Counted from the stretch's first letter, positions 1-9,092 are shown. The stretch is 22,411 nucleotides of DNA from Coemansia sp. RSA 922 (GCA_027577415.1 JANBQS010000291.1:1-22411), one strand, 5' to 3'. Numbers and translations: made by a program. The notes: a model not told the origin generated them from the sequence alone.

Positions 1-305
1 ATGGCGAGAAATATCACAGAGAGGTCGCCTGCTGATTGTAGCCAATAGAGGATCCGCAAACGGGTACTCGTTTGTCTGGCCATGAATTCACTGTGGTAGG
101 TGCATAGACGGCAAGCAGAGGACACGAGGCTAGAGGCGGCGATACTGCCGCTTAGTCGAAACGATGTGCGGCTCAGGTATAAGCGATCCCAAGATATGTA
201 GCCGATTACGGCAAAAACGCAGATAGCGGATGTGATTATCGATGATATACTGAGAGCATAGCTGGCAATAGACCAGTCACCCAATATCCCATGGGTACTA
301 GTCAT
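1..305 (-). CDS. GPCR-like multi-pass membrane protein, N-terminal part (runs off left edge)
   Basis: An open frame of 101 codons begins at the ATG at 305-303 and reads off the left edge with no stop. The visible part starts with a short polar N-terminus (MTSTHGILGDWS). It is followed by a hydrophobic segment at about residues 13-38, a loop with DRLYLSRTSFRLS, a second hydrophobic segment at about 52-73, and a third starting near residue 87. A short extracellular N-terminus with no signal peptide, an Arg-rich first loop and closely spaced helices is the layout of fungal seven-helix receptors of the cAMP-receptor/Git3 kind. The missing C-terminal part would decide this. The frame is clean and its composition is protein-like, so I am fairly sure it is a gene and less sure of the family. 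Another polytopic membrane protein is possible. Confidence 0.6.
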   Translation of the reverse strand, partial: MTSTHGILGDWSIASYALSISSIITSAICVFAVIGYISWDRLYLSRTSFRLSGSIAASSLVSSACRLCTYHSEFMARQTSTRLRILYWLQSAGDLSVIFLA

Positions 306-674
306 TATAACAATATAGAATATATAATTAAGCAACAGGAACTGGGCGATGGGAAAAAAAAACGAGAAAGAATAGAATAAGAGTATTTATATACAAAAAG
401 GTAGGTGAAATACTCTTTAATACATTTTTTTCTTTTCATTTTCCACACTTTGGTGTCTTTGAGATCGCCAGTACATGATTAAATGAAGAGGTGGGAGCGT
501 TTGTGTCTTTCTCTGCAAAAGTCTAAAGAACAATCGAATTTCTTTCCTTTGCAACCAAAAAAGGAACAAGAATTTTTTGCGAATCACGAATGCACACAAC
601 CATGTCTTTCCTGCATCAAAGAAAAGGAAATTTTTTTTTTTTTTCCTTTCAAACAATAAACTGACACCAATCTT
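306..674. other. A/T-rich intergenic stretch
   Basis: This stretch separates the GPCR-like gene from the 3' end of the small membrane-protein gene, both on the minus strand. It holds A- and T-runs, and on the minus strand a run of T at about 351-362 lies upstream of the receptor ATG. The reading frames inside are Lys/Phe-rich products of the homopolymer runs and look non-coding. I see nothing else in it. Confidence 0.5.
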
Positions 675-980
675 TTATTCACGCAATAAGGTCTTTTCAG
701 CCACTAACAGATATATGACAAGTGCAAAAGTAATGATGAGGCATATCAATACTGTTAAAATGCAGTATGTATGCTTGGCTACCAACTTTGGCAACCAACC
801 AAAGTGAGTTTCATTCGATATCTTGCTTCGGACATAAAACCCAGGTACGATAAAGTCGTCGGTGCTCGGCACACTCACTTCGGTGGGTAGCGATTGCAGC
901 GGAATTATGTGGTGGGGTTCTGACCCCCTTTTGCTCTTTACACTGGCAACACGTGTACGCTGTGAAGACCACCTATGCAT
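675..980 (-). CDS. Small predicted tail-anchored membrane protein
   Basis: This is a 101-residue protein if read from the first true ATG at 980-978; the frame extends a little upstream only through a non-ATG codon. The N-terminal 60 residues are polar and basic (MHRWSSQRTRVASVKSKRG). The C-terminus holds one strongly hydrophobic segment of about 22 residues (TYCILTVLICLIITFALVIYLL) followed by a short charged tail (VAEKTLLRE), the layout of a tail-anchored ER or vesicle membrane protein. AATAAA on the minus strand (678-673) overlaps the stop codon, supporting a real 3' end here. It lies about 145 bp downstream of the Fun30-type gene on the same strand. I do not recognise the family; no SNARE or RAMP4 signature is visible. 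Confidence 0.5.
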   Translation of the reverse strand: MHRWSSQRTRVASVKSKRGSEPHHIIPLQSLPTEVSVPSTDDFIVPGFYVRSKISNETHFGWLPKLVAKHTYCILTVLICLIITFALVIYLLVAEKTLLRE

Positions 981-1086
981 AGCGAATAAAAAGATGTATT
1001 TTCCTTCCAAAGTATTTCAAAAAAAAAAGCAAAAACAACAAAAAGAAAAAAAAAAAGATAAATCAACACACAACTTTTTATCTAAG

Positions 1087-1092
1087 TTTATT
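1087..1092 (-). terminator. Polyadenylation signal AATAAA of the Fun30-type gene
   Basis: AATAAA on the minus strand lies about 35 nt beyond the TAA at 1129-1127. It supports the transcript ending here, so the unusual short C-terminus of the protein is probably genuine. Confidence 0.5.
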
Positions 1093-1126
1093 TGCTTGGT
1101 AGGTCTTTAATCACAGTTCGAAACTC

Positions 1127-4042
1127 TTAGAACCAGAACATATGCTCAACTAAAAGTTTGGACTTTGAACTCTCCCAGATACTTTCGTCAATCGTCCCAT
1201 TGCCAATAAGCTTGTACACGCGAACATCCTTGACCTGACCCACACGATGCGCGCGGTCCTCCGCCTGACGCTCTTCTGACGGATTATTGCCAGAGTCGTA
1301 AATAACAACGACATTAGCCGAAGTCAAATTGATTCCAAATCCACCAGCCTTTGTCGACAGCAAAAATACAGGAAGTCGGTTGCCGTCTCGATTAAACTCA
1401 TCGATCATCGCCTGTCTTTCATCGACTTTAGTCGACCCGTCCAACCGACAATACTCAATGTCCCACATACGGAAGACGACCTCCAATATGTTGAGCAAAG
1501 AGGTGAACTGACTAAACAGCAGTAATTTTTCGCCCTTTGCAATGCACTCGTCGACTATTGTGCGAAGTTTCAGAACCTTGGCCGAGTCCAATAGCGCCTC
1601 GTCGGGGAGTCTGAATTGCCGCATAGACCGAGGATACTTTTCGCACAACTGATGTAGCTCAAAGTCGCTGCATACCTCCATATCCTCCAGCACGTACTGG
1701 TACCCGGCGTCGGCATAATCAGGCTCGCGCAACAACGCCTTGGCCATCTTTTGGAGCTGTGGCAAATCGTATCGATTACGTAGTAGCAAGGGATGGTCGG
1801 CTACTTTACGCATATTCATGAATGTACTGATCCAACTGGCGCCCGGAGTCTTCAAAGCACGCGACGTATCAGTTTCGGCGATATCGAGTTGGGCCGGATC
1901 CAATTGCATCAGCTTTAGGCGAATAGCTTCGGCTTCAGTAACGTCCTCGCTATTATCTTCGGGCGCAATCGAGTTATAAAGAGCGCGCTGAGATTCGGTC
2001 AAATCGAGGCGCACAATAATCTCGGTCTTTGAGGGCAAATCACTCAACACGTCACATTTGCGCCGACGCAAGACAAAGGGACGCAGCAAGGTCTTGGCCT
2101 GCCCAATATGCTGAGCTTCCACGGGACCAACAGCAGCTTGCGGCACGGGAGATTGGGCACCTGACGGAGCTACCGACGACGCCACCGTAGTATCGTCGGA
2201 CTCTGTGCCGCCAGCAGTGAGCGTACGCTTGGCAGCCGCTGCGCCCGGCTTAGTCTTGAAGGCGTGGCTGAGCATAGGCTGAGACTCTGCAAAGACTTGT
2301 GGCAGAATAAAAGTCAACAGGGAGACTAGCTCTTGCAAGTTGTTTTGCAACGGCGTACCAGTCAACAGCAGGCGGAAGGGAGTGCGGATTTGCATGAGCC
2401 ATTTGTACCGAGAGCTCATACAGTTCTTCACCATGTGTCCTTCATCGAGAATAAGCGAATGGAACCGGCGTTTCTTGAGGAATATCCGGTCCATCTTATT
2501 ACCCGTAGCAACGTTATACGTCGTTACTAGGACATCGTACGCGCTCTCGTCCTCATACCGGGCTTGCAGCGCCATACGCTCGGCCTGAGACCCGTAGTAA
2601 GCGACGACGCGTAATGAGGGCGCGAACTTTGCGCACTCGTTCAGCCAATTGTCCAGCGTCGACGATGGACACACAACCATGCTCGGCCCCCGCACCCGAG
2701 CCTCCTCGATGCCCTTGCACAGGAAGGCAATGACCTGAAAGGTCTTTCCCAGCCCCATCTCGTCGGCCAAAATCCCCGAAGCACTGGCGTTGCGCAGGCA
2801 GTCGAGCCACTGCACGCCCTCCAGCTGGTAATGCTTGAGCGCATAGTCGCTGGAGATCATCTTGGGCTGCGTCAGCGTAATGTCTTTGGAAATGGATACG
2901 GCACCCGTAGCCTCGTTGCTCTCGACGCCGGCGCTCTTCATGGCCGATTTGAGCTGGTTAAAGATACCCGCGCACTGGGCAATAACAGCCTCGACTTCAG
3001 CGTGGCCCAGAATTGCATCGCGGTACTGGTTGAATATGGCCAAGCGCACGCCACGCGTCTTGCGCAAAAGGTACTCGACTGAGTCCATGTCGTCGAATGG
3101 CCGCAGCCCCTTGACAATGACTACTTCTTCGGGTGTGGCGCCAGTCTTCTCCATCAATTCCTCGTCAGTGCCCTCGTTAAACAGCTGCAGTACGTGGGGC
3201 TCAATCGACTCGAACGAGCGCTTGAATCTGCCGCCCTCAGTTGCGTCTTCGTCGTCGTCGCCCTCATCGTCGCCAGAGTCAATGTCAACGGGCACTGGTC
3301 GCCGAGCCAGAGTCCTACGCGGCTGAGCAACTGATGACGGAACCAATGGCGAAGAGGGTGGATGCTCAGGCACAGCAATAGGCGAGGCGGCTGGCCTTGA
3401 CCCGCGCAGCAAGCGGCCTTTACGCTGTGGCGCCGCAACAATCTCCACGCCATCGTCATCATCGTCAGACGATATAACAGAAACAGGCGTCGAGCGCTTA
3501 TACGCAGCCCCATCTTCTGGGCTATCCAGCTCTGATACCAAACGCTTACGCGAAGACGTACGAGAAGACGCCAGTCTATCCTCATCATCGCTGTCGTTAA
3601 TAGTACCGTCACCATTCCACTTGAATTGGCCAATGGCTTTACTGAAATCCGCTGGTGCCAACTTGTTTGGGGAAATACCCATGCGCGTAAAATCCAGAGC
3701 TGCTGAAGCGACAGGCGTTCGGATCTTGGCTACTGCTGGTGGCGACGATGATATCAGAGTCGGTGAGTGTGTGGGCTTTGGAGTGGCAAGTAGTTGTTGG
3801 GCTTGTTTGCCGCGAAAGTAAAAGGAACTCAGACGAGATGAAGGCATAGAACTACCGTCTGGCCGGGTCAAGTCTTTGAGGCGGGCGGTTCGTGAGGATC
3901 CGGGTCGGTTGGGAGAGGACTCTAGAACTACCAGGTCTTCGGGATCAGTCATCCCAATAGTCGATGACTGAGAGCTGTTCGATGGAACAGCTTCCTCGGG
4001 GGTACTCGGCGCCAAAGACTCTGTGGAAAAGGGTTCAGACAT
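1127..4042 (-). CDS. FUN30: Fun30/SMARCAD1-type SNF2 chromatin-remodelling ATPase
   Basis: A 971-residue intronless protein. Residues 1-270 are disordered, Ser/Pro-rich and acidic, with SUMO-interaction-like patches such as VISSDDDDD near 189-197. Residues 276-365 match the conserved pre-ATPase region of Fun30/SMARCAD1. The ATPase follows: Walker A ADEMGLGKT at 426-434, the Fun30-specific box DEGH at 533-536 and LLTGTPLQNN at 559-568. A low-complexity insert lies at about 597-650, and motifs V and VI (LSTKAGGFGINLTS and DRAHRVGQ, 929-936) lie in the C-terminal lobe. Family members slide and edit nucleosomes, promoting heterochromatin maintenance and DNA-end resection in the nucleus. No clear CUE domain is visible. 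The C-terminus ends about seven residues after the conserved KL, so the usual acidic tail is absent. The gene is divergent from the reductase gene across 256 bp. Family assignment is very secure; the symbol is by homology. Confidence 0.95.
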   Translation of the reverse strand: MSEPFSTESLAPSTPEEAVPSNSSQSSTIGMTDPEDLVVLESSPNRPGSSRTARLKDLTRPDGSSMPSSRLSSFYFRGKQAQQLLATPKPTHSPTLISSSPPAVAKIRTPVASAALDFTRMGISPNKLAPADFSKAIGQFKWNGDGTINDSDDEDRLASSRTSSRKRLVSELDSPEDGAAYKRSTPVSVISSDDDDDGVEIVAAPQRKGRLLRGSRPAASPIAVPEHPPSSPLVPSSVAQPRRTLARRPVPVDIDSGDDEGDDDEDATEGGRFKRSFESIEPHVLQLFNEGTDEELMEKTGATPEEVVIVKGLRPFDDMDSVEYLLRKTRGVRLAIFNQYRDAILGHAEVEAVIAQCAGIFNQLKSAMKSAGVESNEATGAVSISKDITLTQPKMISSDYALKHYQLEGVQWLDCLRNASASGILADEMGLGKTFQVIAFLCKGIEEARVRGPSMVVCPSSTLDNWLNECAKFAPSLRVVAYYGSQAERMALQARYEDESAYDVLVTTYNVATGNKMDRIFLKKRRFHSLILDEGHMVKNCMSSRYKWLMQIRTPFRLLLTGTPLQNNLQELVSLLTFILPQVFAESQPMLSHAFKTKPGAAAAKRTLTAGGTESDDTTVASSVAPSGAQSPVPQAAVGPVEAQHIGQAKTLLRPFVLRRRKCDVLSDLPSKTEIIVRLDLTESQRALYNSIAPEDNSEDVTEAEAIRLKLMQLDPAQLDIAETDTSRALKTPGASWISTFMNMRKVADHPLLLRNRYDLPQLQKMAKALLREPDYADAGYQYVLEDMEVCSDFELHQLCEKYPRSMRQFRLPDEALLDSAKVLKLRTIVDECIAKGEKLLLFSQFTSLLNILEVVFRMWDIEYCRLDGSTKVDERQAMIDEFNRDGNRLPVFLLSTKAGGFGINLTSANVVVIYDSGNNPSEERQAEDRAHRVGQVKDVRVYKLIGNGTIDESIWESSKSKLLVEHMFWF

Positions 4043-4298
4043 GCTTTTTCCGTAGATAGTCTTTGACGAAATATAAAAAGGTCAAATTGTAAAGAAAGAA
4101 AAAAAACAAACAAACAGGAAAAACGTAAAAAAATATTTTTTTTCGTGTATCCTCAAAAACTCCTGTTTGGCGTTCAATGTGAGCCGAGCTGGACCGCCTA
4201 GGATGAACCGACGACTTGCGGGAATAGGGGGATACGAGCGGCGAATATGAACAAACTTGCATGTTTTCTTTTGTTACCTTCTAGTGTATTTGCTTTTA
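4043..4298. promoter_or_regulatory. Divergent promoter region between the remodeller and reductase genes
   Basis: A 256-bp spacer between two head-to-head start codons, containing A-rich tracts (about 4090-4142) on the remodeller side and a more mixed sequence towards the reductase. It must carry both core promoters. No TATA box stands out. Confidence 0.5.
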
Positions 4299-5288
4299 AT
4301 GATGTCATCCAAGCTGCCTGTGCTCTTTGTTACTTCCAGACTCCCAGCTCTCGCCCAGCAGCGACTGGAGGCGCTAACAGACGTCGAGGTCCGACAACAC
4401 ACCAGTGCCCACGCCATCAGCCGCACTCAGCTCCTCGAGGCTGTTGGCGTTGCCAATGGCCTTGTGTGCATACTCTCCGACAAAATCGACGCCGAGGTTA
4501 TTCAGGCAGCTGGCCCCCAACTGCGGGTGATCTCCACGGTCAGTGTAGGCTACGACCACGTCGACGTAGGAGCACTGGGTAGACACGGGGGCATAAGTCT
4601 TGGGTACACGCCTAATGTGCTGACTGATGCTACGGCCGACACCACAGTGCTGCTGGCACTGATGGCTGCGAGGCGAGTCAAGCAGGCGCTCCAGACGGTG
4701 GCCAATGGCGGCGGCGGCGGGTTTTCGCTATCGACTGGGCTGGGCTCTCAGTTCACTGGAAAGACTCTGGGTATCGTCGGCCTGGGTCGTATCGGGTGTG
4801 CCACGGCTGCTCGGCTCCTTCCATTTGGCATCACACGCATCGTGTACTCTGGCTCTCAGCCCCGCGATGACCGAGCCCGGCCGCTCAATGCCCACTACGT
4901 GTCGTTCGAGGACCTGCTGAAGGAGTCTGACCTTGTTTGTATCTGCTGCCCCTTGAATGAGCGTACTGCGGGTGTTTTTAATCGCCAGGCGTTTGCTGCT
5001 ATGAAGTCCACGGCTATTTTGGTCAACACTGCCCGCGGCGCTATTATTAACCAAGACGATTTGCTCGAAGCCTTGGATAGCGGATTAATTGCTCATGCCG
5101 CCCTGGACGTAACAGTGCCTGAGCCGCTGCCTGGGGACCATCCGCTGGCGAGGCATCCTAATTGCACTATTCTGCCGCATATCGGGAGTGCTACAGAAGA
5201 AACTCGTAACGCCATGAGTAACCTGGCTATTGACAATGCTCTTGCTGGAATCAAGGGCCAAGAGCTAATGGCAAAAGTTGATCTCTGA
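4299..5288 (+). CDS. GRHPR: Glyoxylate/hydroxypyruvate reductase (D-2-hydroxyacid dehydrogenase family)
   Basis: A 329-residue protein from the ATG-ATG pair at 4299; upstream in-frame codons lack an ATG. The length matches animal GRHPR (328 residues). The enzyme reduces glyoxylate to glycolate and hydroxypyruvate to D-glycerate with NAD(P)H, probably in the cytosol since the C-terminus (AKVDL) is not a peroxisomal signal. Visible features are the substrate-side motif VSVGYDHVD (about 81-89), the Rossmann fingerprint GLGRIG (161-166), and the catalytic Arg in NTARGAIINQDDL (Arg246). The catalytic Glu lies in VPEPLPGDHPL (Glu275) and the catalytic His in ILPHIGSATEETR (His294). All three catalytic residues are present. 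It lies 153 bp upstream of the PNP homologue on the same strand. I prefer GRHPR over other family members because of the overall length and the LPGDHPL and HIGSAT motifs. Confidence 0.92.
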   Translation: MMSSKLPVLFVTSRLPALAQQRLEALTDVEVRQHTSAHAISRTQLLEAVGVANGLVCILSDKIDAEVIQAAGPQLRVISTVSVGYDHVDVGALGRHGGISLGYTPNVLTDATADTTVLLALMAARRVKQALQTVANGGGGGFSLSTGLGSQFTGKTLGIVGLGRIGCATAARLLPFGITRIVYSGSQPRDDRARPLNAHYVSFEDLLKESDLVCICCPLNERTAGVFNRQAFAAMKSTAILVNTARGAIINQDDLLEALDSGLIAHAALDVTVPEPLPGDHPLARHPNCTILPHIGSATEETRNAMSNLAIDNALAGIKGQELMAKVDL

Positions 5289-5441
5289 CGTTATTAATTG
5301 CTGCGCGTGATCGACTCCACCAACCCCCCTCATCCTCGGGCGGCGGAAATTGCCTAGACACAAGAGACGAAAGAGAAAATAGGCTTTTTTTTATATTCTC
5401 TTCTTTTTTACAACTTTCAATTATATTTATTTTTATACAAT

Positions 5442-6431
5442 ATGGATATCTATACAAAGATTGAGGAGCAGTGCTTGTCGCCGCGTCCAGTCGAAACAAT
5501 CCCACATAGCGTCTATGAAAGCGCCGCCGCCCACGTCAAGCGCCAACTCCATGGCATTGATCTGCCCCGCGTGGCACTCCTCTGCGGTAAAGGACTCCAG
5601 GGCACATTCGATCAATTGGAGGGGTCGATTGTCTCAATTCCATTCACAGAGATCCCGGGCTTTGTCAGCAGCACTGTAATGACAACCACCGCTGGCCGCC
5701 TAGTATTCGGCGAAGTCTGTGGAAGCAACGTAGTATGTATAGTCGGCCGCTGCCACTACTACGAGGGCTACTCGATGAAGCAAGTGACGTTCCCTATCCG
5801 CGTACTCTCGCTTCTCGGAGTCAAAACGCTAATAGTCACTTCGGCTGTCAGTGGCATAGCGCCTGACTTGGATCTCGGTGATATCGTGGTGGTTAAGGAT
5901 CATATCTCTATTCCGACACTGGCTGGACTGAATCCGTTGATCGGGCCTAATATGGCGCAGCTGGGTCCGCGCTTGCCAAGCATGTATAACTCGTATACGT
6001 TTTCATTGCGCAAGCTGGCGTTCATGGTGTTTTTGGGCGCAGAGGACTTGCAGAAAAAGGGCGTGAGGCTGAGAGAAGCCGTCCTGTGCTTTACTACTGG
6101 CCCGTCGAGCGAGACCAGGGCAGAGTGCTTGGCTCTGCGCTCGTTGGGCGCTGATGTTCTTGGCACGTCGACTGTGCCCGAGGTTATTGTCGCCCACCAT
6201 GCTGGCCTTGATGTTTTGTGCCTGGGCTTGGTTACGAGCGCTGTTGCCAGGGGCACTGAGCCTAGCGCTGAAGACGCGGCTAGAGCGGCGTTGGCTGGCA
6301 CTCCGCAGCCAAGACCTTCAGTCACTGCGGTGGATGACGATATTTTGGCTCGCAAGGACTCTGTGAAAAAGGGTGGACAGCGTCCAGTCGACCTCAATGT
6401 ACTGATCCAGCGCATCGTCTCACGGATCTAA
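5442..6431 (+). CDS. Purine nucleoside phosphorylase homologue with substituted active site
   Basis: A 329-residue protein of the trimeric PNP/MTAP family; the start ATG follows an A/T-rich leader. The fold signature is clear: ALLCGKGLQG (45-54), GRCHYYEGY (102-110), TFPIRVLSLLGVKTL, GDIVVVKDHI, LGPRLPSMY and GTSTVPEVIVA (241-251). Canonical enzymes phosphorolyse inosine/guanosine (PNP) or methylthioadenosine (MTAP). Against human PNP numbering, the phosphate Arg84 and His86, Tyr88, Glu201, Ser220 and Thr242 are retained. Ser33 is Lys50, Asn115 is Ser134, Phe159 is Leu, Phe200 is Ser223, Met219 is Thr242, Asn243 is Ser266, and His257 aligns with Ala280. A C-terminal extension (about 287-315) makes it some 40 residues longer than human PNP. 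Either the substrate has changed or it is a non-catalytic paralogue. The open frame is intact, so this is not simple decay. Confidence 0.85.
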   Translation: MDIYTKIEEQCLSPRPVETIPHSVYESAAAHVKRQLHGIDLPRVALLCGKGLQGTFDQLEGSIVSIPFTEIPGFVSSTVMTTTAGRLVFGEVCGSNVVCIVGRCHYYEGYSMKQVTFPIRVLSLLGVKTLIVTSAVSGIAPDLDLGDIVVVKDHISIPTLAGLNPLIGPNMAQLGPRLPSMYNSYTFSLRKLAFMVFLGAEDLQKKGVRLREAVLCFTTGPSSETRAECLALRSLGADVLGTSTVPEVIVAHHAGLDVLCLGLVTSAVARGTEPSAEDAARAALAGTPQPRPSVTAVDDDILARKDSVKKGGQRPVDLNVLIQRIVSRI

Positions 6432-6479
6432 TCTCCCTTACCCCCTTATCCTGCTTACAGCGTTATCATCATTCTAGTC

Positions 6480-6589
6480 TCGGCTCGCTTGTCTTTTCTC
6501 TCTCTTTTTTTCTTTAGAATATCATTATTTTTTTGTTCTTTTTCTCTACCCAAACTGCCTGCTAATCTGTCGTAAGGAAAAAACAACCC
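6480..6589 (+). promoter_or_regulatory. Pyrimidine-rich leader of phosphoglycerate kinase
   Basis: A C/T-rich block (dense at about 6490-6553) immediately precedes the PGK start. Such CT blocks next to the transcription start are common in highly expressed fungal glycolytic genes. There is no TATA box. Confidence 0.4.
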
Positions 6590-7846
6590 ATGTCTATCTC
6601 CAATAAGCTCTCGATCAAGGACGTCGCCGTCAAGGGCAAGCGTGTGCTGGTCCGTGTTGACTTTAATGTCCCACAGAACAAGGAGCTAAAGATCACCAAC
6701 AACGCTCGTATCGCCGCTGCGCTACCCACCATCCAGTACCTGCTAGACCAAGAGGCTGCTGGCGTGGTCCTGATGAGCCACTTGGGTCGTCCCGATGGCC
6801 AGCGTGTGGAAAAGTACTCGCTCAAGCCAGTCGCTGCCGAGCTCCAGACTCTTCTCGACCGTCCAGTCACTTTCCTCAACGACTGCGTTGGCGATGAGGT
6901 CGAGAACGCCTGTGCCAACTTGTCAGGTGGTGCCGTCGTCCTGCTGGAGAACCTGAGGTTCCATGCCGAGGAGGAGGGCTCATCCAAGGATGCCTCTGGC
7001 ACGAAGGTCAAGGCTGACCCTACTGCTGTCAAGAGTTTCAGGGAGTCGCTGACTAGACTCGGTGACATTTACGTTAATGATGCTTTTGGTACCGCTCACC
7101 GCGCTCATTCGTCAATGGTCGGCGTTGCGCTGCCTGTGCGGGCGGCTGGCTTTTTGATGCAGAAGGAGCTGGAGTACTTTGGAAAGGTCATCGAGAACCC
7201 TGCCAAGCCTTATCTGGCCATTTTGGGCGGAGCCAAGATCTCGGACAAAATCCAGCTCATTGACAGTCTCCTCGATAAGGTCGATATGATGATTATTACC
7301 GGCGGTATGTCGTACACTTTCCTCAAAGTCCTCTCGGACATGGCTATCGGCAAGTCGCTCTACGACGCACAGGGCGCCCTGATCGTCAAGGATTTGATGG
7401 CTAAGGCTAAGAAGAACAACGTGGAGATCGTCCTGCCTACGGACTTTGTTGCCGCTGACAATTTCTCGCCCGATGCGAACACCATGTTGGCTACTGTCGA
7501 CGGAGGCATTGACAGCGAATGGATGGGTCTGGATATTGGTCCTCAGTCAGTCGCCAAGTTTGCCGATGCCATTGGCCGTGCCAAGACTATTATGTGGAAT
7601 GGACCCTGCGGCGTCTTTGAGTTTGCCAAGTTTGCCGAGGGAACTAACGGTACTATGGACGCTATTATCAAGGCTCACGAGGAGAACGGCGCTACCACTA
7701 TCATTGGCGGCGGTGACTCGGCTACCGCTGCGGCTGACCGTGGTGTTGTCGACAAGTTCTCGCATGTGTCGACTGGTGGCGGAGCTTCGCTCGAGCTCCT
7801 TGAGGGCAAGGAACTGCCCGGCGTCACTGCTCTCTCCAGCAAGTAA
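6590..7846 (+). CDS. PGK1: Phosphoglycerate kinase
   Basis: A 418-residue intronless protein with the family's usual length. It transfers phosphate from 1,3-bisphosphoglycerate to ADP in cytosolic glycolysis. Signatures seen: RVDFNVP (22-28), SHLGRPDG (63-70), [12 protein letters not shown] around the hinge side of the N-domain, and [10 protein letters not shown]. The nucleotide-side sequence [10 protein letters not shown] and the C-terminal GGGDSATAA (373-381) are also present. Codon use is strongly biased to C-ending and GCT-type codons, as expected for a highly expressed gene. It sits 158 bp after the PNP homologue and is convergent with the cyclophilin gene, the two stops being only 61 bp apart. 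There is nothing odd in the sequence. Reading past the TAA gives no peroxisomal targeting tripeptide. Confidence 0.98.
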   Translation: MSISNKLSIKDVAVKGKRVLVRVDFNVPQNKELKITNNARIAAALPTIQYLLDQEAAGVVLMSHLGRPDGQRVEKYSLKPVAAELQTLLDRPVTFLNDCVGDEVENACANLSGGAVVLLENLRFHAEEEGSSKDASGTKVKADPTAVKSFRESLTRLGDIYVNDAFGTAHRAHSSMVGVALPVRAAGFLMQKELEYFGKVIENPAKPYLAILGGAKISDKIQLIDSLLDKVDMMIITGGMSYTFLKVLSDMAIGKSLYDAQGALIVKDLMAKAKKNNVEIVLPTDFVAADNFSPDANTMLATVDGGIDSEWMGLDIGPQSVAKFADAIGRAKTIMWNGPCGVFEFAKFAEGTNGTMDAIIKAHEENGATTIIGGGDSATAAADRGVVDKFSHVSTGGGASLELLEGKELPGVTALSSK

Positions 7847-7900
7847 AAACTGCAAATATGTTTTGTTTTAGCTTGATTCTGAATTGATTAATAGCCCATT

Positions 7901-7906
7901 TTTATT
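7901..7906 (-). terminator. Polyadenylation signal AATAAA of the cyclophilin-RRM gene
   Basis: AATAAA on the minus strand starts two bases after the TAA stop (7910-7908). It lies between the convergent PGK and cyclophilin stops, so their 3' UTRs must overlap. Confidence 0.5.
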
Positions 7907-7907
7907 A

Positions 7908-9092
7908 TTATTTTTGTGAGACTTTGTGTTGACGCGAAGGACTACGGCTGCGGCGGCGGCGGTTTGAATTGTTATCCCGTCTGCTTGGACGATGGCGACG
8001 ATCCTCTGACCGATCAGCTGAAGTATCAAAAACCATATCAAAAGCCTTCTCACCCGTCCTACCGCTCGGCGCCTCGTCTCTATACCTGCTCTTCATCTTT
8101 AGAGGTCTGCCTTGTGTCCTGCTCTGTATCCACTTGCCATGGAGTTTACTAACGCTCTGAGAGAAATCCACGTGTATCCTGCGATCATCAATGAGAACAT
8201 TATCCATCTTAAAGTAAGCCTCCTCGCAAGCTTCCTTCTGGTCAAACTCTATAAACGCATATCCAAGAGAGTCTCCCGACTGCAAGTCTCGAATAACCTG
8301 GCAGGACAGAATTTTGCCAAACCTGGTGAAAATAGTTTCTAGGTCGTCGTCGCGAGTAACTGGATTGAGTTTACACACAAATAGTATGTTTTCAGGCGGT
8401 TTTATCTCGGCAAATGGCAGGTCACCGATCATCTCTAGGGTCAGTGCTTGTGCGTTGGCTTCGCGCTCACGTCTTATTGACTCTGACTCTGAAGGCTGAT
8501 TTTCTTCGCTTCCTGCTTCTATGCGTATTTCCAATAATTGCTCCGATGTAGGCAATAACGGCGATTGTGGTATTTCGAGACTGGGCGGATCTGGAAACGG
8601 GTCATCGAGAATAATAGTATGTCGAATAAGAATATCACGTAGAGGCCGGTGTTTTCCATCACAAAACGCCGAGTTTATCTGTTCCAGTATATCTAATCCC
8701 TCTGTTACTTGTCCAAATACAGTATAACGACCATCGAGATAATCCAGGTCGTCCGAAAGGGTAATAAAGAACTGACTGCCTGATACACCTGGTTCTTCGC
8801 CGGAGACGGCCATTGATACTGTGCCGATTTTTTTGTGTTTGAGTTTGGGGTGTATCTCGGCTGGAAAATAAGGCGCTCCTCCTAGTACTCCATATATTGA
8901 TTTTCCGCCTGTGCCGGTGCCTGTGGGGTCGCCGGTTTGTGCTATGAATCCGCGTTCTATGCGGTGGAATGGAGCAAAATTATAGTATTTGGTCTTGCAG
9001 AGTTTTATAAAATTCATGCTCGTACGTGGCGCCTCATCAGTATAAAGGTCGATTACCAAGTCGCCGATAGATGTTTCAAGTAAAACGCTCAT
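7908..9092 (-). CDS. PPIL4: PPIL4/Rct1-type nuclear cyclophilin with RRM and RS tail
   Basis: A 394-residue protein. Residues 1-163 form a cyclophilin peptidyl-prolyl isomerase domain with [19 protein letters not shown] (Arg44, Phe49 and Gln52 match CypA Arg55, Phe60 and Gln63). The drug-binding Trp121 is Tyr118, as is normal for PPIL4. CypA His126 is replaced by Tyr123, which is less usual. The linker (164-233) includes the [20 protein letters not shown] signature. An RRM follows (about 234-312, RNP2 ILFVCKL, RNP1 LGYAFIEF), ending in the near-invariant [13 protein letters not shown]. The C-terminus is basic and RS-rich ([10 protein letters not shown]). Family members associate with the spliceosome and with RNA polymerase II CTD phosphorylation (S. 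pombe Rct1) in the nucleus. The order cyclophilin-linker-RRM-RS makes the call secure. Confidence 0.95.
   Translation of the reverse strand: MSVLLETSIGDLVIDLYTDEAPRTSMNFIKLCKTKYYNFAPFHRIERGFIAQTGDPTGTGTGGKSIYGVLGGAPYFPAEIHPKLKHKKIGTVSMAVSGEEPGVSGSQFFITLSDDLDYLDGRYTVFGQVTEGLDILEQINSAFCDGKHRPLRDILIRHTIILDDPFPDPPSLEIPQSPLLPTSEQLLEIRIEAGSEENQPSESESIRREREANAQALTLEMIGDLPFAEIKPPENILFVCKLNPVTRDDDLETIFTRFGKILSCQVIRDLQSGDSLGYAFIEFDQKEACEEAYFKMDNVLIDDRRIHVDFSQSVSKLHGKWIQSRTQGRPLKMKSRYRDEAPSGRTGEKAFDMVFDTSADRSEDRRHRPSRRDNNSNRRRRSRSPSRQHKVSQK

Noticed and set aside
417..807. Small frames on both strands with Lys/Phe runs
   Set aside because: They are generated by A- and T-homopolymers and show no protein-like features.
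2553..3821. Long overlapping reading frames on both strands inside the Fun30-type gene
   Set aside because: They are shadow frames of a GC-richer coding region; only the 971-codon frame carries conserved motifs.
7844..7875. Stop-codon readthrough of PGK to a peroxisomal targeting signal, as known in some fungi
   Set aside because: The stop is TAA followed by AAA and the extension ends in CFVLA, which is not a PTS1 tripeptide.
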